Source: Mastigias papua
Taxonomy: Eukaryota; Cnidaria; Scyphozoa; Rhizostomeae; Mastigiidae
Assembly: GCA_964019165.1 (NCBI GenBank)
Contig: OZ025277.1
Coordinates: 1,616,453-1,680,452 of the forward strand
DNA: 64,000 bases
Direction of reading: 5' to 3'
Numbering within the stretch: the stretch's first letter is position 1; every line of letters starts with the position of its first letter. Made by a program: the position numbers and the translations under genes. This document shows positions 57,001-64,000 of this stretch, piece by piece. The notes beneath the pieces are model-generated. The model made no database searches. It was not told the DNA's origin and was given only the letters and a program-made list of their open reading frames with translations.

Positions 57001-57995
57001 TCACTTGTTTTATCACTAGAGCTGTTCACCTGGAATTAGTGTTGGACCTTACTACCATTACATTTGTAAGTTCGTTACGCAGATTTTGTGCTAGAAGAGG
57101 AACACCAGTGCGCATTGTATCCGACAATGCTAAGACATTTAAAGCAGCATCAAAGCTATTGTATGAATTTGTATCTACAGCCGAGGTAGAGAATTTTCTT
57201 TTGTCGAAGCGGATAGAATGGAGATTCAATCTAGATAGAAGTCCGTGGATGGGCGGTGCGTTTGAACGCATGATAGGTAGTGTAAAAAGGTGCTTAAGAA
57301 AAGTTCTAGGCAATGCTAGACTCATGCAGGATGAATTAAGTACGGTACTCGTGGAAGTCGAGGCAACATTGAATTCTAGGCCATTAACATATCAACATGA
57401 GGAGTTTGATTCACAGGTATTAACCCCTTCCCATTTGCTTGTTGGAAGAAGAATTTCACCCCTATCTGATTACGTTGATAAAGATCTAGATTATGAAAAT
57501 GATGATTATAATGTTAACCTATCCAGGAGATTTATATACTTAACCAAAACATTGAGTCACTTTTGGAAAAGGTGGCGTTCGGAGTATCTTTCAGGTTTAC
57601 GAGAAGTCCACAGATTGAGACCTACAGAACGAAACATTATCACAGAAGGAGAGATAGTCATTGTACGTGATGAAAATAACCCGAAGAGGAACGCTTGGAA
57701 AGTAGCCATCGTGGAAAAACTGATCCAAGGAAAGGACGGTGAAATACGGGGGGCACAGGTAAGGAGAGTATCTGCAAAAGGTAAGCCCGAGACATTGATT
57801 CGTCCAGTTCAAAAACTTTATCCATTAGAGATTTCTTGTTCTGATGTGCGTGACGAAAGTAAGAATAGAGAGAAAAGCAGGGAAGAAATGGTGGATGTAA
57901 ATGAAGTAGCGAGTGAGCGTGATATTACAGCTAGACCCAGTAGAGCGGCAGCGTTGGATGCGCGCTGGAAATCCCAGCTTATGCTTGACCCTTAG
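54063..57995 (+). CDS. BEL polyprotein: gag-protease-integrase, RT/RNase H deleted
   Basis: 1310 residues from the first ATG after the LTR (54063) to TAG at 57993. The family usually has about 1700-1900 residues. Domains, numbered from 54063: basic N-terminus; acidic linker; DUF1759 gag about 157-342; three Cys/His knuckles about 375-438 (CVYCSGQHPSSDC, CFVCLKPNHKSFEC, CLYCKAKHHASIC); aspartic protease with DSG at 498-500; start of the RT region (LPWKAGHGHIPLN) about 700-759. The sequence then jumps at about residue 760 (near 56345-56365) to the stretch that normally follows RNase H (SLNKLLRVTAWVRRF). Integrase has a His/Cys zinc motif about 876-928 and catalytic Asp958, Asp1021 and Glu1068; DUF5641 lies about 1153-1257. 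No YxDD box is present anywhere. The frame crosses the deletion without a stop. Gag, protease and integrase look intact. Confidence 0.93.
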   Translation: MSLEREEVDLLRRKRRAFRRHTTKLVNKALELKDSDEVNDTIQIKLYHEQLTTQRNELKELDNKILGYLLEHDDDDDICDKEVEDASEYSEKITKALLIISEILDQKDDAVSVQEDDDVSVKSSSSRTTNRSKSRDSIASDCSLFSYHSDNGKKHVRVKLPQLEIKKFSGRIDEFQEFWDSFVSAIDENEDLANVDKMKYLKGYLDEPARSVIAGVPLSDANYKTAVDLLKKRFAQPRMLEHAHINRLVHIQPVFHEDDVDRLRKFRDQIETNFRGLEALSVDQSTYSKIVVPVLVEKLPKQLKFSMIRSRRKSILEWDLKELIAELDIELEVRESHEDILKFSGRPKREEGRQQPKSKGPYTASALFTTERRQQCVYCSGQHPSSDCQTHTSPEDRRSILRKSYRCFVCLKPNHKSFECRSKCRCLYCKAKHHASICASIPSKPEIKDAPISDQRNKLNPSAAAWVGSMCSGDTVALQTALANVNDKKDGNVRVLFDSGSHRSFISADAVAKLGLKRVGRERLGIKAFGSKEAMESERDLVEFYLVPLKRGEKRVKILCFVVDNITSITNIHVEQVKKHYPHLQRIYFSDVSRCEDKLDIQILIGADFQWEFMEGEEIRGGPHEPVAIKTTLGWVLSGPLKGKPLASIPECSLNFLPCEPSTRDIDQQVQKLWDLDTLGIRPNDDVHENLIDNIKFTGERYSVSLPWKAGHGHIPLNYDNCYARLQSQVRKFKQDMTIFHEYDRIISDQLDKGIISKVAENNDRVGNVVNVEKFTSLNKLLRVTAWVRRFINNVKEQRKKGELKKGGLEVEEIKKAEKVWIKDAQRMLEESADFEKVKIQLGIVVKNDLLVCQGRLENSDLNLEAKYPIILPKGHSLTQLIVLDCHSKVHHMRVRATLAELRSRFWITKGRQFVKKILKQCFRCRFMDCKPFNDPPTAALPDFRVTEAPPFSTTGIDFAGPLFVKTKGSEMVKSYIVLFTCFITRAVHLELVLDLTTITFVSSLRRFCARRGTPVRIVSDNAKTFKAASKLLYEFVSTAEVENFLLSKRIEWRFNLDRSPWMGGAFERMIGSVKRCLRKVLGNARLMQDELSTVLVEVEATLNSRPLTYQHEEFDSQVLTPSHLLVGRRISPLSDYVDKDLDYENDDYNVNLSRRFIYLTKTLSHFWKRWRSEYLSGLREVHRLRPTERNIITEGEIVIVRDENNPKRNAWKVAIVEKLIQGKDGEIRGAQVRRVSAKGKPETLIRPVQKLYPLEISCSDVRDESKNREKSREEMVDVNEVASERDITARPSRAAALDARWKSQLMLDP

Positions 57996-57998
57996 CGA

Positions 57999-58013
57999 GC
58001 CAAGGAGGGGGGT
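57999..58013 (+). promoter_or_regulatory. Polypurine tract of the BEL element
   Basis: The purine-rich AAGGAGGGGGG ends two to three bases before the 3' LTR start TGTGGGG, in the position used to prime plus-strand DNA synthesis. Confidence 0.75.
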
Positions 58014-58014
58014 G

Positions 58015-58488
58015 TGTGGGGAATTCGGAGCGCGCATTTGGTCGTTTTTATATAATCATTTATTCTGTTATTTAACTAAGCCTTGTTGCGCCGTTGTATG
58101 CTTAAAATAATTTTCTACCGTAATATTGTTATGTTACTCACGTAAGTGCCGCATATCGCCTACGTGTTAACGGAACTGACGAATGCGGCGGCACTTATTT
58201 CATGTATTGGGTTATCGCAAACTTAAAATGGTTCGGACTTATTCACTTTCCTGTTATTCAAATGAACTTGTTTTTTAGGCTGTAATTGCCAAAAGGGGTA
58301 AAACCATATTAACAGCGTAGATTCGTAGATAGTTCAGTTGAGCTATGTAATGTTAGAAAGAGGATGTACGAAGGATCGTAAAATGAAGAATTATTACGTC
58401 TATACATGAGTTTTTGCTTTGAAGTTTCTGAGCTCAGTAGTATATGTTTAGAATCAGCACGAATTGAGGTAGATTGCGATCTACAACA
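58015..58488 (+). repeat. 3' LTR of the BEL element (474 bp)
   Basis: It is offset from the 5' LTR by exactly 4451 bp throughout, so there are no indels, and no substitutions were seen on reading. It is followed by the CACGT duplication. Confidence 0.95.
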
Positions 58489-58839
58489 CACGTTTCTCTT
58501 TATAAGAATGTGGTGCTCGAATACTCAAAAAGTTAGGAAAGGTCAGTACTAGATTTCCGAGACTAAGAATGGTGATAAGTCATATACCTTGAAAATTCCA
58601 AAATTAACGCAAGATCAGCATCTCCTTTACTTAGCTTTTGAATAGGCTTCTAGTGTTAATCTGTGCATTCGATTTATATGTTTGTGAAATGCCCGCCTGT
58701 CCGTGTAACTCTGTATTGTTACGCCAAATCGACTTTTGTAGCTAAGAAAGTTTTAAGAAAGTTTTAGCATTAAAATCACGTAAAGCTAAGAAAGTTTTAT
58801 TGCTGGGCCAAAAAAGATTTCTTATAAAGAAAACGTGAC
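58489..58839 (+). repeat. Fam1 MITE copy interrupted by the BEL element
   Basis: The MITE starts left of the BEL element at 53557 (TACACGT) and continues at 58494 with TTCTCTTTATAAGAATG. It ends TTTCTTATAAAGAAAACGTG at about 58839. The duplication TTAAGAT is at 53550-53556 and 58840-58846, so the original element is about 353 bp with 20-bp inverted ends. This is the clearest view of Fam1 boundaries in the window. Confidence 0.82.
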
Positions 58840-58919
58840 TTAAGATCCTGCTGATTGCAAGACCCTTGCTCACCTATTTTGATGTTCAAAGATCTTTATC
58901 CATAAAATATGAACGTAAA

Positions 58920-59085
58920 TATGGTATGGCTTGGAAAAACATCGGTTTCACGTGGACAAAACCAGGGCAAACTAATCTTATGGAACGATCGTCATAGAAA
59001 GCATTCATTATTCTGATCTTCTTGAACTTCGAAATGATTTCGAACATAAAGAGAACAGGTAGGCAAACAAGAGAAGCAAGCCCAC
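58920..59085 (+). repeat. Dispersed repeat shared with 21080-21250
   Basis: It is collinear with the earlier copy (TTTCACGTGGACAAAACCAG, GGAACGATCGTCATA, AAAGAGAACAGGTAGGCAAA). It lies just right of a Fam1 copy, as the other one does. Confidence 0.65.
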
Positions 59086-59325
59086 CCCAAGCAGGACATC
59101 TAAAGCCCTCAAGTCACATTTTCATCCGAAGAAGCGGTGTGGGGGAGTGTTGTATCCTCAATTTTTGCAGAAGTCACCAGCTCCTTCGTAAAGTTGGCAT
59201 AGCGATATTACTTGACGGCTATTACGGTAACTTGTTCAAGTTTATCGGTAAACTTCCTTTGCTACAGCCGCCTCCCAGGGTTGGTTCTAAAAGGGACTTA
59301 GGGAGAGGAGTACCCCTAGTGTCAA

Positions 59326-59471
59326 CAGGGACGCCTACGCTGGGAGGCAGGGGGGCAGCTGCCCCTCCTGCCCTTTCCAAGGACTTAATTATTTTAGTGC
59401 AAACATGCTTATAATGTGCCCTCAATAGGAAACTTGCCCCCCCCTGCCCTCGGCGCGGGCAGGCGTGCCTG
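59326..59471 (+). mobile_element. 146-bp hAT-type MITE with perfect 8-bp target duplication
   Basis: It starts CAGGGACGCCTACGCTGGG and ends GGGCAGGCGTGCCTG. AGTGTCAA is duplicated at 59318-59325 and 59472-59479. The body (reverse strand) matches 46045-46175 closely, including ACTAAAATAATTA-GTCCTTGG. It interrupts a coding-like minus-strand segment. Confidence 0.92.
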
Positions 59472-59713
59472 AGTGTCAAAGATGGTTGCATTGACCTTGT
59501 CTTCCAAAGTTTTCCCACTGTCCATTACAAGTCCAAAACGTGCTGTTTTCGAAGACCTTGGTGTGCAGTGCACGTCGCTTGTTATTTTTCTTATTCCTAG
59601 GACCTCCTCAGGTTGTGGACTATTGTTTCTGGCGTCCCTTATGATTGAATACCTTGACTCTGAAGATCTCATTACAAGATGCAACTGCAACTGTTTCCGC
59701 GTGAAGACTGTAA
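59472..59713 (-). pseudogene. Coding-like segment broken by a MITE
   Basis: The minus frame after a possible acceptor (ccaatgattttacag|TC) is open and reads QLQLHLVMRSSESRYSIIRD, IRKITSDVHCTPRSS and onward to NATIFDT at the MITE junction. Beyond the MITE a minus frame continues to a stop at about 59222. The composition is protein-like and charged, but no family is recognised. If it was an exon, the insertion has disrupted it. Confidence 0.25.
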
Positions 59714-60042
59714 AATCATTGGTTGCACTGTTTAGCTTGATCAAGCCAAACTATCATATTTTTGAATCTTTAAAAATATGGGCCTGGTTATAGCAAAGCC
59801 ATCCCTTTTATGAAGCTGCATCTAGACAGCCCACTTGTCAAACATTTTAGAAATCACCTTTGCCCTCACAACCTGTCAAAGGGAGTTGTGGAAAGCTTAG
59901 TAAAGCATGTGATCCCTGCTTGAAACTATTGCAAATGTCGTTAAAACGAACCAAGGAAAGGCGAAACCCTCATTCAAGCACAATTGTTGCATACTCACAA
60001 CCCTCCTACAAAGGGTGTGACTTGGACTTCGAATGTTTACAG

Positions 60043-60175
60043 TAGCCATCAGAAGCACGAACAAGGTTATGAGATTCCGGCTAAAGCGCTTATCTCATTA
60101 ACAGCTTCATTACAAAAAATCGGAAAGGCAAATAGTTTCTCAGAATTATTTATCTATGACAGTGTAATGTATCGT
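60043..60175 (+). CDS. Candidate exon, unknown protein (44 residues)
   Basis: The acceptor is ...cgaatgtttacag|TAGCC and the donor TATCGT|GTGAGAGG; 133 bp, carry-in two bases, phase 0 out. The peptide GYEIPAKALISLTASLQKIG and FSELFIYDSVMYR looks protein-like. If unspliced, the frame stops at 60211. No family recognised. Confidence 0.22.
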
Positions 60176-60211
60176 GTGAGAGGGACAGATACGGGCGAGA
60201 CTTCAGCATGA

Positions 60212-63200
60212 TGTTTTAAGGACTTGAGCTCAGATGGCTGGTTTCTTCTCTGTTAGACTGATTCCACTTCCATTTTGAAAGTTAATTGGACAGAAATACA
60301 CTGCATTGTTCTTTGCTTAAATACCGTAAGTAGAATAAAACAAACGCCGCTTCCCTTTTAGCTATCGTTCGCGGAGCGAAATTCAACAATAGCCGCTTTG
60401 ATTAACTGATGTATTCTAAAGCCATGGTTCGTTCATCGAAATAGTCAAGGTGATAGCAAAAACAAAAGAGGATCTCAATGTTTCCCACACATCCCCGGCG
60501 TAGGATGCATGGAATAGACTCAACTCCACGAGAACCGAACAGCAATTTTCCCTTTACAGTCGAATTCGAATGGAAAACTGAAAACCTTACAAATCATTAA
60601 CCTGTGGATGATTTTTTACATGTTGCAAAACTACAGCTAAAATTTTAAAGTGAGTATGGCAACACAAATTATCCTGCCTTCCTTGCAATATTTTAGTTTA
60701 TTAATTAGTATCTGATATACACCTTATCATCTCAACATTAATAAATGTAAACAGAACCATTTCTAACCGGAATGCATCTTCGTCGAAACTAACTTACCGT
60801 TTTTTATCTGCCATGTCCTTCGGTGACCAGAGATATTCCGTAGGAACCGAGTGAGGCAAACAATTTTCCCAAGATTTTCTTAAGAGTTACAAACGGTACA
60901 TAAGACGCCACAATAAACTCTTGGCATTTCCTTCAGGTGTATCTGTCGCTTTTGCAAATATCCAATACGTAATAAATCATCCCTCGATTTTTCTACTTCA
61001 CGCAAAATCCCCTTGAAATGTTTGATCTTTGAGATTTTTCGATTTTTCTATGGACTTTGGATTACAATGAGAACGGGACCTTTCCCCTAACAGTTATTTC
61101 AGATTACAACTCTGCGAATTCACTCCATTCAATTGGGTGGCACTTAGAATCTCTTCTCCGCCAATGCTATTCGCACCAGTCTCCGGAAATCTTGATATGA
61201 TAATCCTGCGTAACCCCCTTGAAATTGAAGCGATCTCGTAATAGGGCTTATAGAAACAAGGGGGTACTGGTGATAGTTGAGTAGCTTTACCGTTAATTTC
61301 TAAGGTAGCAAGTTAACTCCTATAAAATCTGACCAGTGATTTGTTTTTAGTTTTGAATCTGTTTTTGATAATAGTTCAACGATCGGTTAACCAAGGAATC
61401 TGTGCATTTATCTCACAGTACTATACACAATGCAAGTGGAATTTTTCCTGGGCAGTGGGAGGTGAAATGTCCCACTTGCACTGTTGAAAGTGCGGAAATT
61501 AATTTTTTTATCCACAAGTAAAAGTTCCAGAACAGCTAAGATGTCATTTGGAATTCCTGCCTCCTTGTGTGAGTCTACTTCCTCAGATTGTTCTTAGGAG
61601 AGGGTTATAACAGCGTTATGTAAGGTAGAGGAAATCAGCAATTTCACGCCCTAACTACCCCTTGCTCTCTTCACTTTTTCCAAACAAAAATATTGTCTTT
61701 ATCTGAGGGAGATTGAACAGCTGTATGACACACATTTGTATTATAAGAAGCCAAAATATTACAATACCTTACAAGGTGAAAGCAAGAATCTAGGACATTG
61801 TGGTACTAAAGAACACATCGTCAGATAATCGTTAGTTTTATACTTAATGTTCAGCTGGTAAACAAAATTTATTTACAACACATGTAAACTGTCTCCCTAT
61901 AGAGAATTTACATGCACAGATGCCATGCACTTGTTTCTCATTCAGAGTAACCGGACTGCCGCACCCAAGGGTTAGATGGATCGGTTTCTATATTATGAGT
62001 TTAAAAAAATCTTATTTTGTTTTGCTAATTACGAAGGATTTGGTGAATACCCGTATGGGACTGATGGAGTCTCCACACCAACAACACATTCAATAGCCAC
62101 TGAATATAAACATTAAGTCACTTGAAGCAATAGCCCTTGATTAAAAACCCTTAAGCTCTATCATCCAACTAACCACATTGAGTAACAAACTTTAAGTTGC
62201 ACTTTCAGGACTATTATCTACTAATTGTTAACGTCCATTCTAATTACAGAAATATTTATATCTATGATTATCACAGTCTTTCTCTCCCGATTCCAACTTA
62301 ATTAGAGACGATCACACTTGCCAAAGCTATGTGATACCACTCATTGCAGAGTTATAATCTAACAGTAATATTGGAATAGAGATTATGCTATAGAACTGCA
62401 TAACAACAATATTCCCCATGCTCCATGTTCTTAGCTTTTTTATAATTTCAAGCTTAAATGTTCTACATGATTGTTCTTATATTTTTAAGAGTGATATTTT
62501 GCAAATATTTGAGGGATTATAAGTAGCATACAGTTTCTTAGACTTTCGGCCGGGGGCTACTATTGCAAATTGAGCAAGGAGTCCTGACACCTAATGTTTA
62601 TCAACAAACCCCATCAGAATTTGTTTACCAAAAGAATGTGGATAATTGAGTTCGTGTGAGAATTCTCATCTGAAACTCTTGAGGGACCTCTTGAGGGTTT
62701 CTCTCAGGATAGTCTAATGAGATGAATGAAAAGCAATTACCAGGAAGGTGGGCACGTAAGCAACATATGGAAGCAGAGACGTGGGAAAGGTAGAAATTCA
62801 GGGAGGACAAAAATTTAGAAAATCTGGAGTTACCTCCCAGCAAAGTATTTGGACCACAGCAGTTGCACTGCAATCTCCCGATATCTTACTTGCCACTGGC
62901 TATGCGGACTCCTGATAATCTTGTGGAAGGTGCTCTAAAAAACAAAGCACTTGGAGGATGGGCATGCCATTGCAATGCAAGAGAACAAATCAAAGAGCAA
63001 GAGTCTTGATTAGACTGGGGAACCAGCAGATGTTATATTAGTTTTTTTCATAAAACAGCAATATCATATTATGGATTGATGTATCACTATTGATGTATTA
63101 TTTCTGTAGATCATAGGAGAATCGTAGAAACTTTGAAAGAGTCGAAAAGAGCTTAGAGCGTACTGTAACAGCTGAATTTTCGTGACAAACATATTGACGA

Positions 63201-63227
63201 TCTGAACATATTTCAATACAAAAAATA
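60212..63227. other. Unassigned stretch
   Basis: About 3 kb without a recognised repeat family or convincing exon. There is a small inverted motif near 61455-61485 (CAGTGGGAGGTGAAATGTCCCACTTGCACTG). The open segment at 62625-62873 (minus) has no supporting splice signals. Confidence 0.4.
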
Positions 63228-63360
63228 ATGCAATTTGCCGACAGAAAAAGCAACTCTTGGCTATTTGCCGAGAGAATATTTGTCTGGGGGAGTCAGTTGG
63301 TACACCCCATACCTTACTGCGGTAGCATGCCTGGCTGCAAGGTGGGGCGAAATTTGCTTT
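63228..63360 (+). repeat. Dispersed repeat shared with 42287-42420
   Basis: TTGGCTATTTGCCGAGAGAAT and TTTGTCTGGGGGAG match the minus strand of the earlier copy. It overlaps two short artificial open frames. Confidence 0.45.
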
Positions 63361-63503
63361 ATTTCTCATTGCCAAATGGGACAGATGGAATTGGCCGCAG
63401 GACAATGCACTATAGCTATATTGTGGCACTGAAGTAAGATTCCCAAAAAGGTTTTGCCCTAAATGGATGTCCAACCAAGGGTTCCATAACTACTTGGTTA
63501 CAG

Positions 63504-63721
63504 AACAAAGTATTGAATTCATCACCAATGAAAGGATATATTGATTTTTCAACTGAATGTCGTATATACCTTTTTCAAGACTGTAAGAATTCCTTCGATA
63601 ACATACTATCAGGACCTATAGTAAGAATTTTTACAGATCCACAACAGTTTCGTTGCAATGTTTGTGTTACTTTCTTTTGGAATCACAAAATGGAAATGGT
63701 AGAAATTAAAACACCAGCAAG
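63504..63721 (+). CDS. Candidate exon, unknown protein (72 residues)
   Basis: The acceptor is ...actacttggttacag|AACAAAG and the donor CCAGCAAG|GTAGATA; 218 bp, phase 0 in and two bases carried out. The peptide contains YIDFSTECRIYLFQDCKNSF, SGPIVRIFTDP and CNVCVTFFWNH, with four cysteines and beta-strand-like alternation. It could belong to a plus-strand gene continuing beyond the window. No family recognised. Confidence 0.3.
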
Positions 63722-64000
63722 GTAGATACAAAGCAAAGTAATGAATTTTAGTCTCATGTCTGAATGTAAATCTAAAAATGTTTATGCCATGAGCACAGAT
63801 ATTAATTTGTGTTAGTTTTTAAGACCCACTTTCAATGAATATATATATCTTATCTACAAGTCCACACCCCCCCCCAAGTAAAAGGAGTACAGTTTCGATT
63901 TACGACTCTACAAACTAGTCAGATTTACACTTATTATTTTACGTTCAGCATACTATTCTTCTTCTCTTTTAATAAACAAAGATCTTTAGAAAACTGTTAA

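Larger units (their letters stand above)
53559..58493 (+). mobile_element. BEL/Pao LTR retrotransposon lacking RT/RNase H
   Basis: LTRs at 53564-54037 and 58015-58488 both start TG and end CA. The 5-bp target duplication CACGT lies at 53559-53563 and 58489-58493, as usual for BEL/Pao. Between them is one open polyprotein frame and a purine tract before the 3' LTR. The domain order is gag (DUF1759), zinc knuckles, protease (DUF1758), start of the RT region, integrase, DUF5641. Reverse transcriptase and RNase H are absent. LTR identity, the perfect duplication and the open frame all point to a recent insertion, presumably mobilised by an intact relative elsewhere. Confidence 0.95.

Noticed and set aside
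54377..57812. Many minus-strand open frames opposite the BEL polyprotein
   Set aside because: They are shadows of the plus-strand polyprotein, which has clear domains.
63064..63474. 136-residue minus-strand open frame
   Set aside because: It overlaps the dispersed repeat at 63228-63360 and has no protein features.
1..64000. CRISPR array, operon or other prokaryotic structure
   Set aside because: Short tandem repeats here lack unique spacers of even length, and the window has introns, MITEs and retrotransposons typical of an animal genome.

Overview
The window is AT-rich, intron-rich animal nuclear DNA. Supporting signs are GT-AG introns of 5 kb and 23 kb, an extracellular protein with a thrombospondin-N/laminin-G (TSPN) domain, a BEL/Pao retrotransposon with the animal-type DUF1759/DUF1758/DUF5641 layout, a LINE 3' end, tRNA-derived SINEs and very many small inverted-repeat elements (MITEs). 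A marine invertebrate such as a cnidarian is plausible, but the species cannot be fixed from this sequence alone.

Left half (1-30.6 kb, minus strand): one gene reads right to left. A TATA box lies near 30,570 and exon 1 (30,377-29,769) encodes a signal peptide and most of a TSPN domain. A 72-bp exon 2 (6,425-6,354) supplies the last beta-strand and second cysteine of that domain. Exon 3 (1,344 to beyond position 1) encodes a Thr/Ser/Pro/Glu-rich mucin-like region with 156-bp (52-residue) tandem repeats. All three exons join in phase 0. Both introns are packed with MITEs, often nested, plus one LINE fragment, one SINE and local duplications.

Middle (30.6-53.5 kb): mostly repeats and unassigned DNA. 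Several short minus-strand open segments with good splice signals may be exons of one or more other genes. Several share phase 1-1, and one resembles a Kazal domain that has lost half its cysteines. They are listed individually at low confidence. Microsatellites (TCTG, TA, GAT) and one hAT-type MITE with a perfect 8-bp target duplication also lie here.

53.56-58.49 kb: a complete, apparently very young BEL/Pao element with LTRs of 474 bp that look identical and a 5-bp duplication (CACGT). It has one unbroken reading frame for gag, protease and integrase, but the reverse transcriptase and RNase H region is missing by an in-frame deletion. It sits inside the terminal inverted repeat of an older MITE, whose own 7-bp duplication (TTAAGAT) is still readable on both sides.

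Right end (58.5-64 kb): a second hAT-type MITE (146 bp, 8-bp duplication) interrupts a coding-like segment. Otherwise there are dispersed repeats, two possible plus-strand exons and about 3 kb with nothing recognisable.
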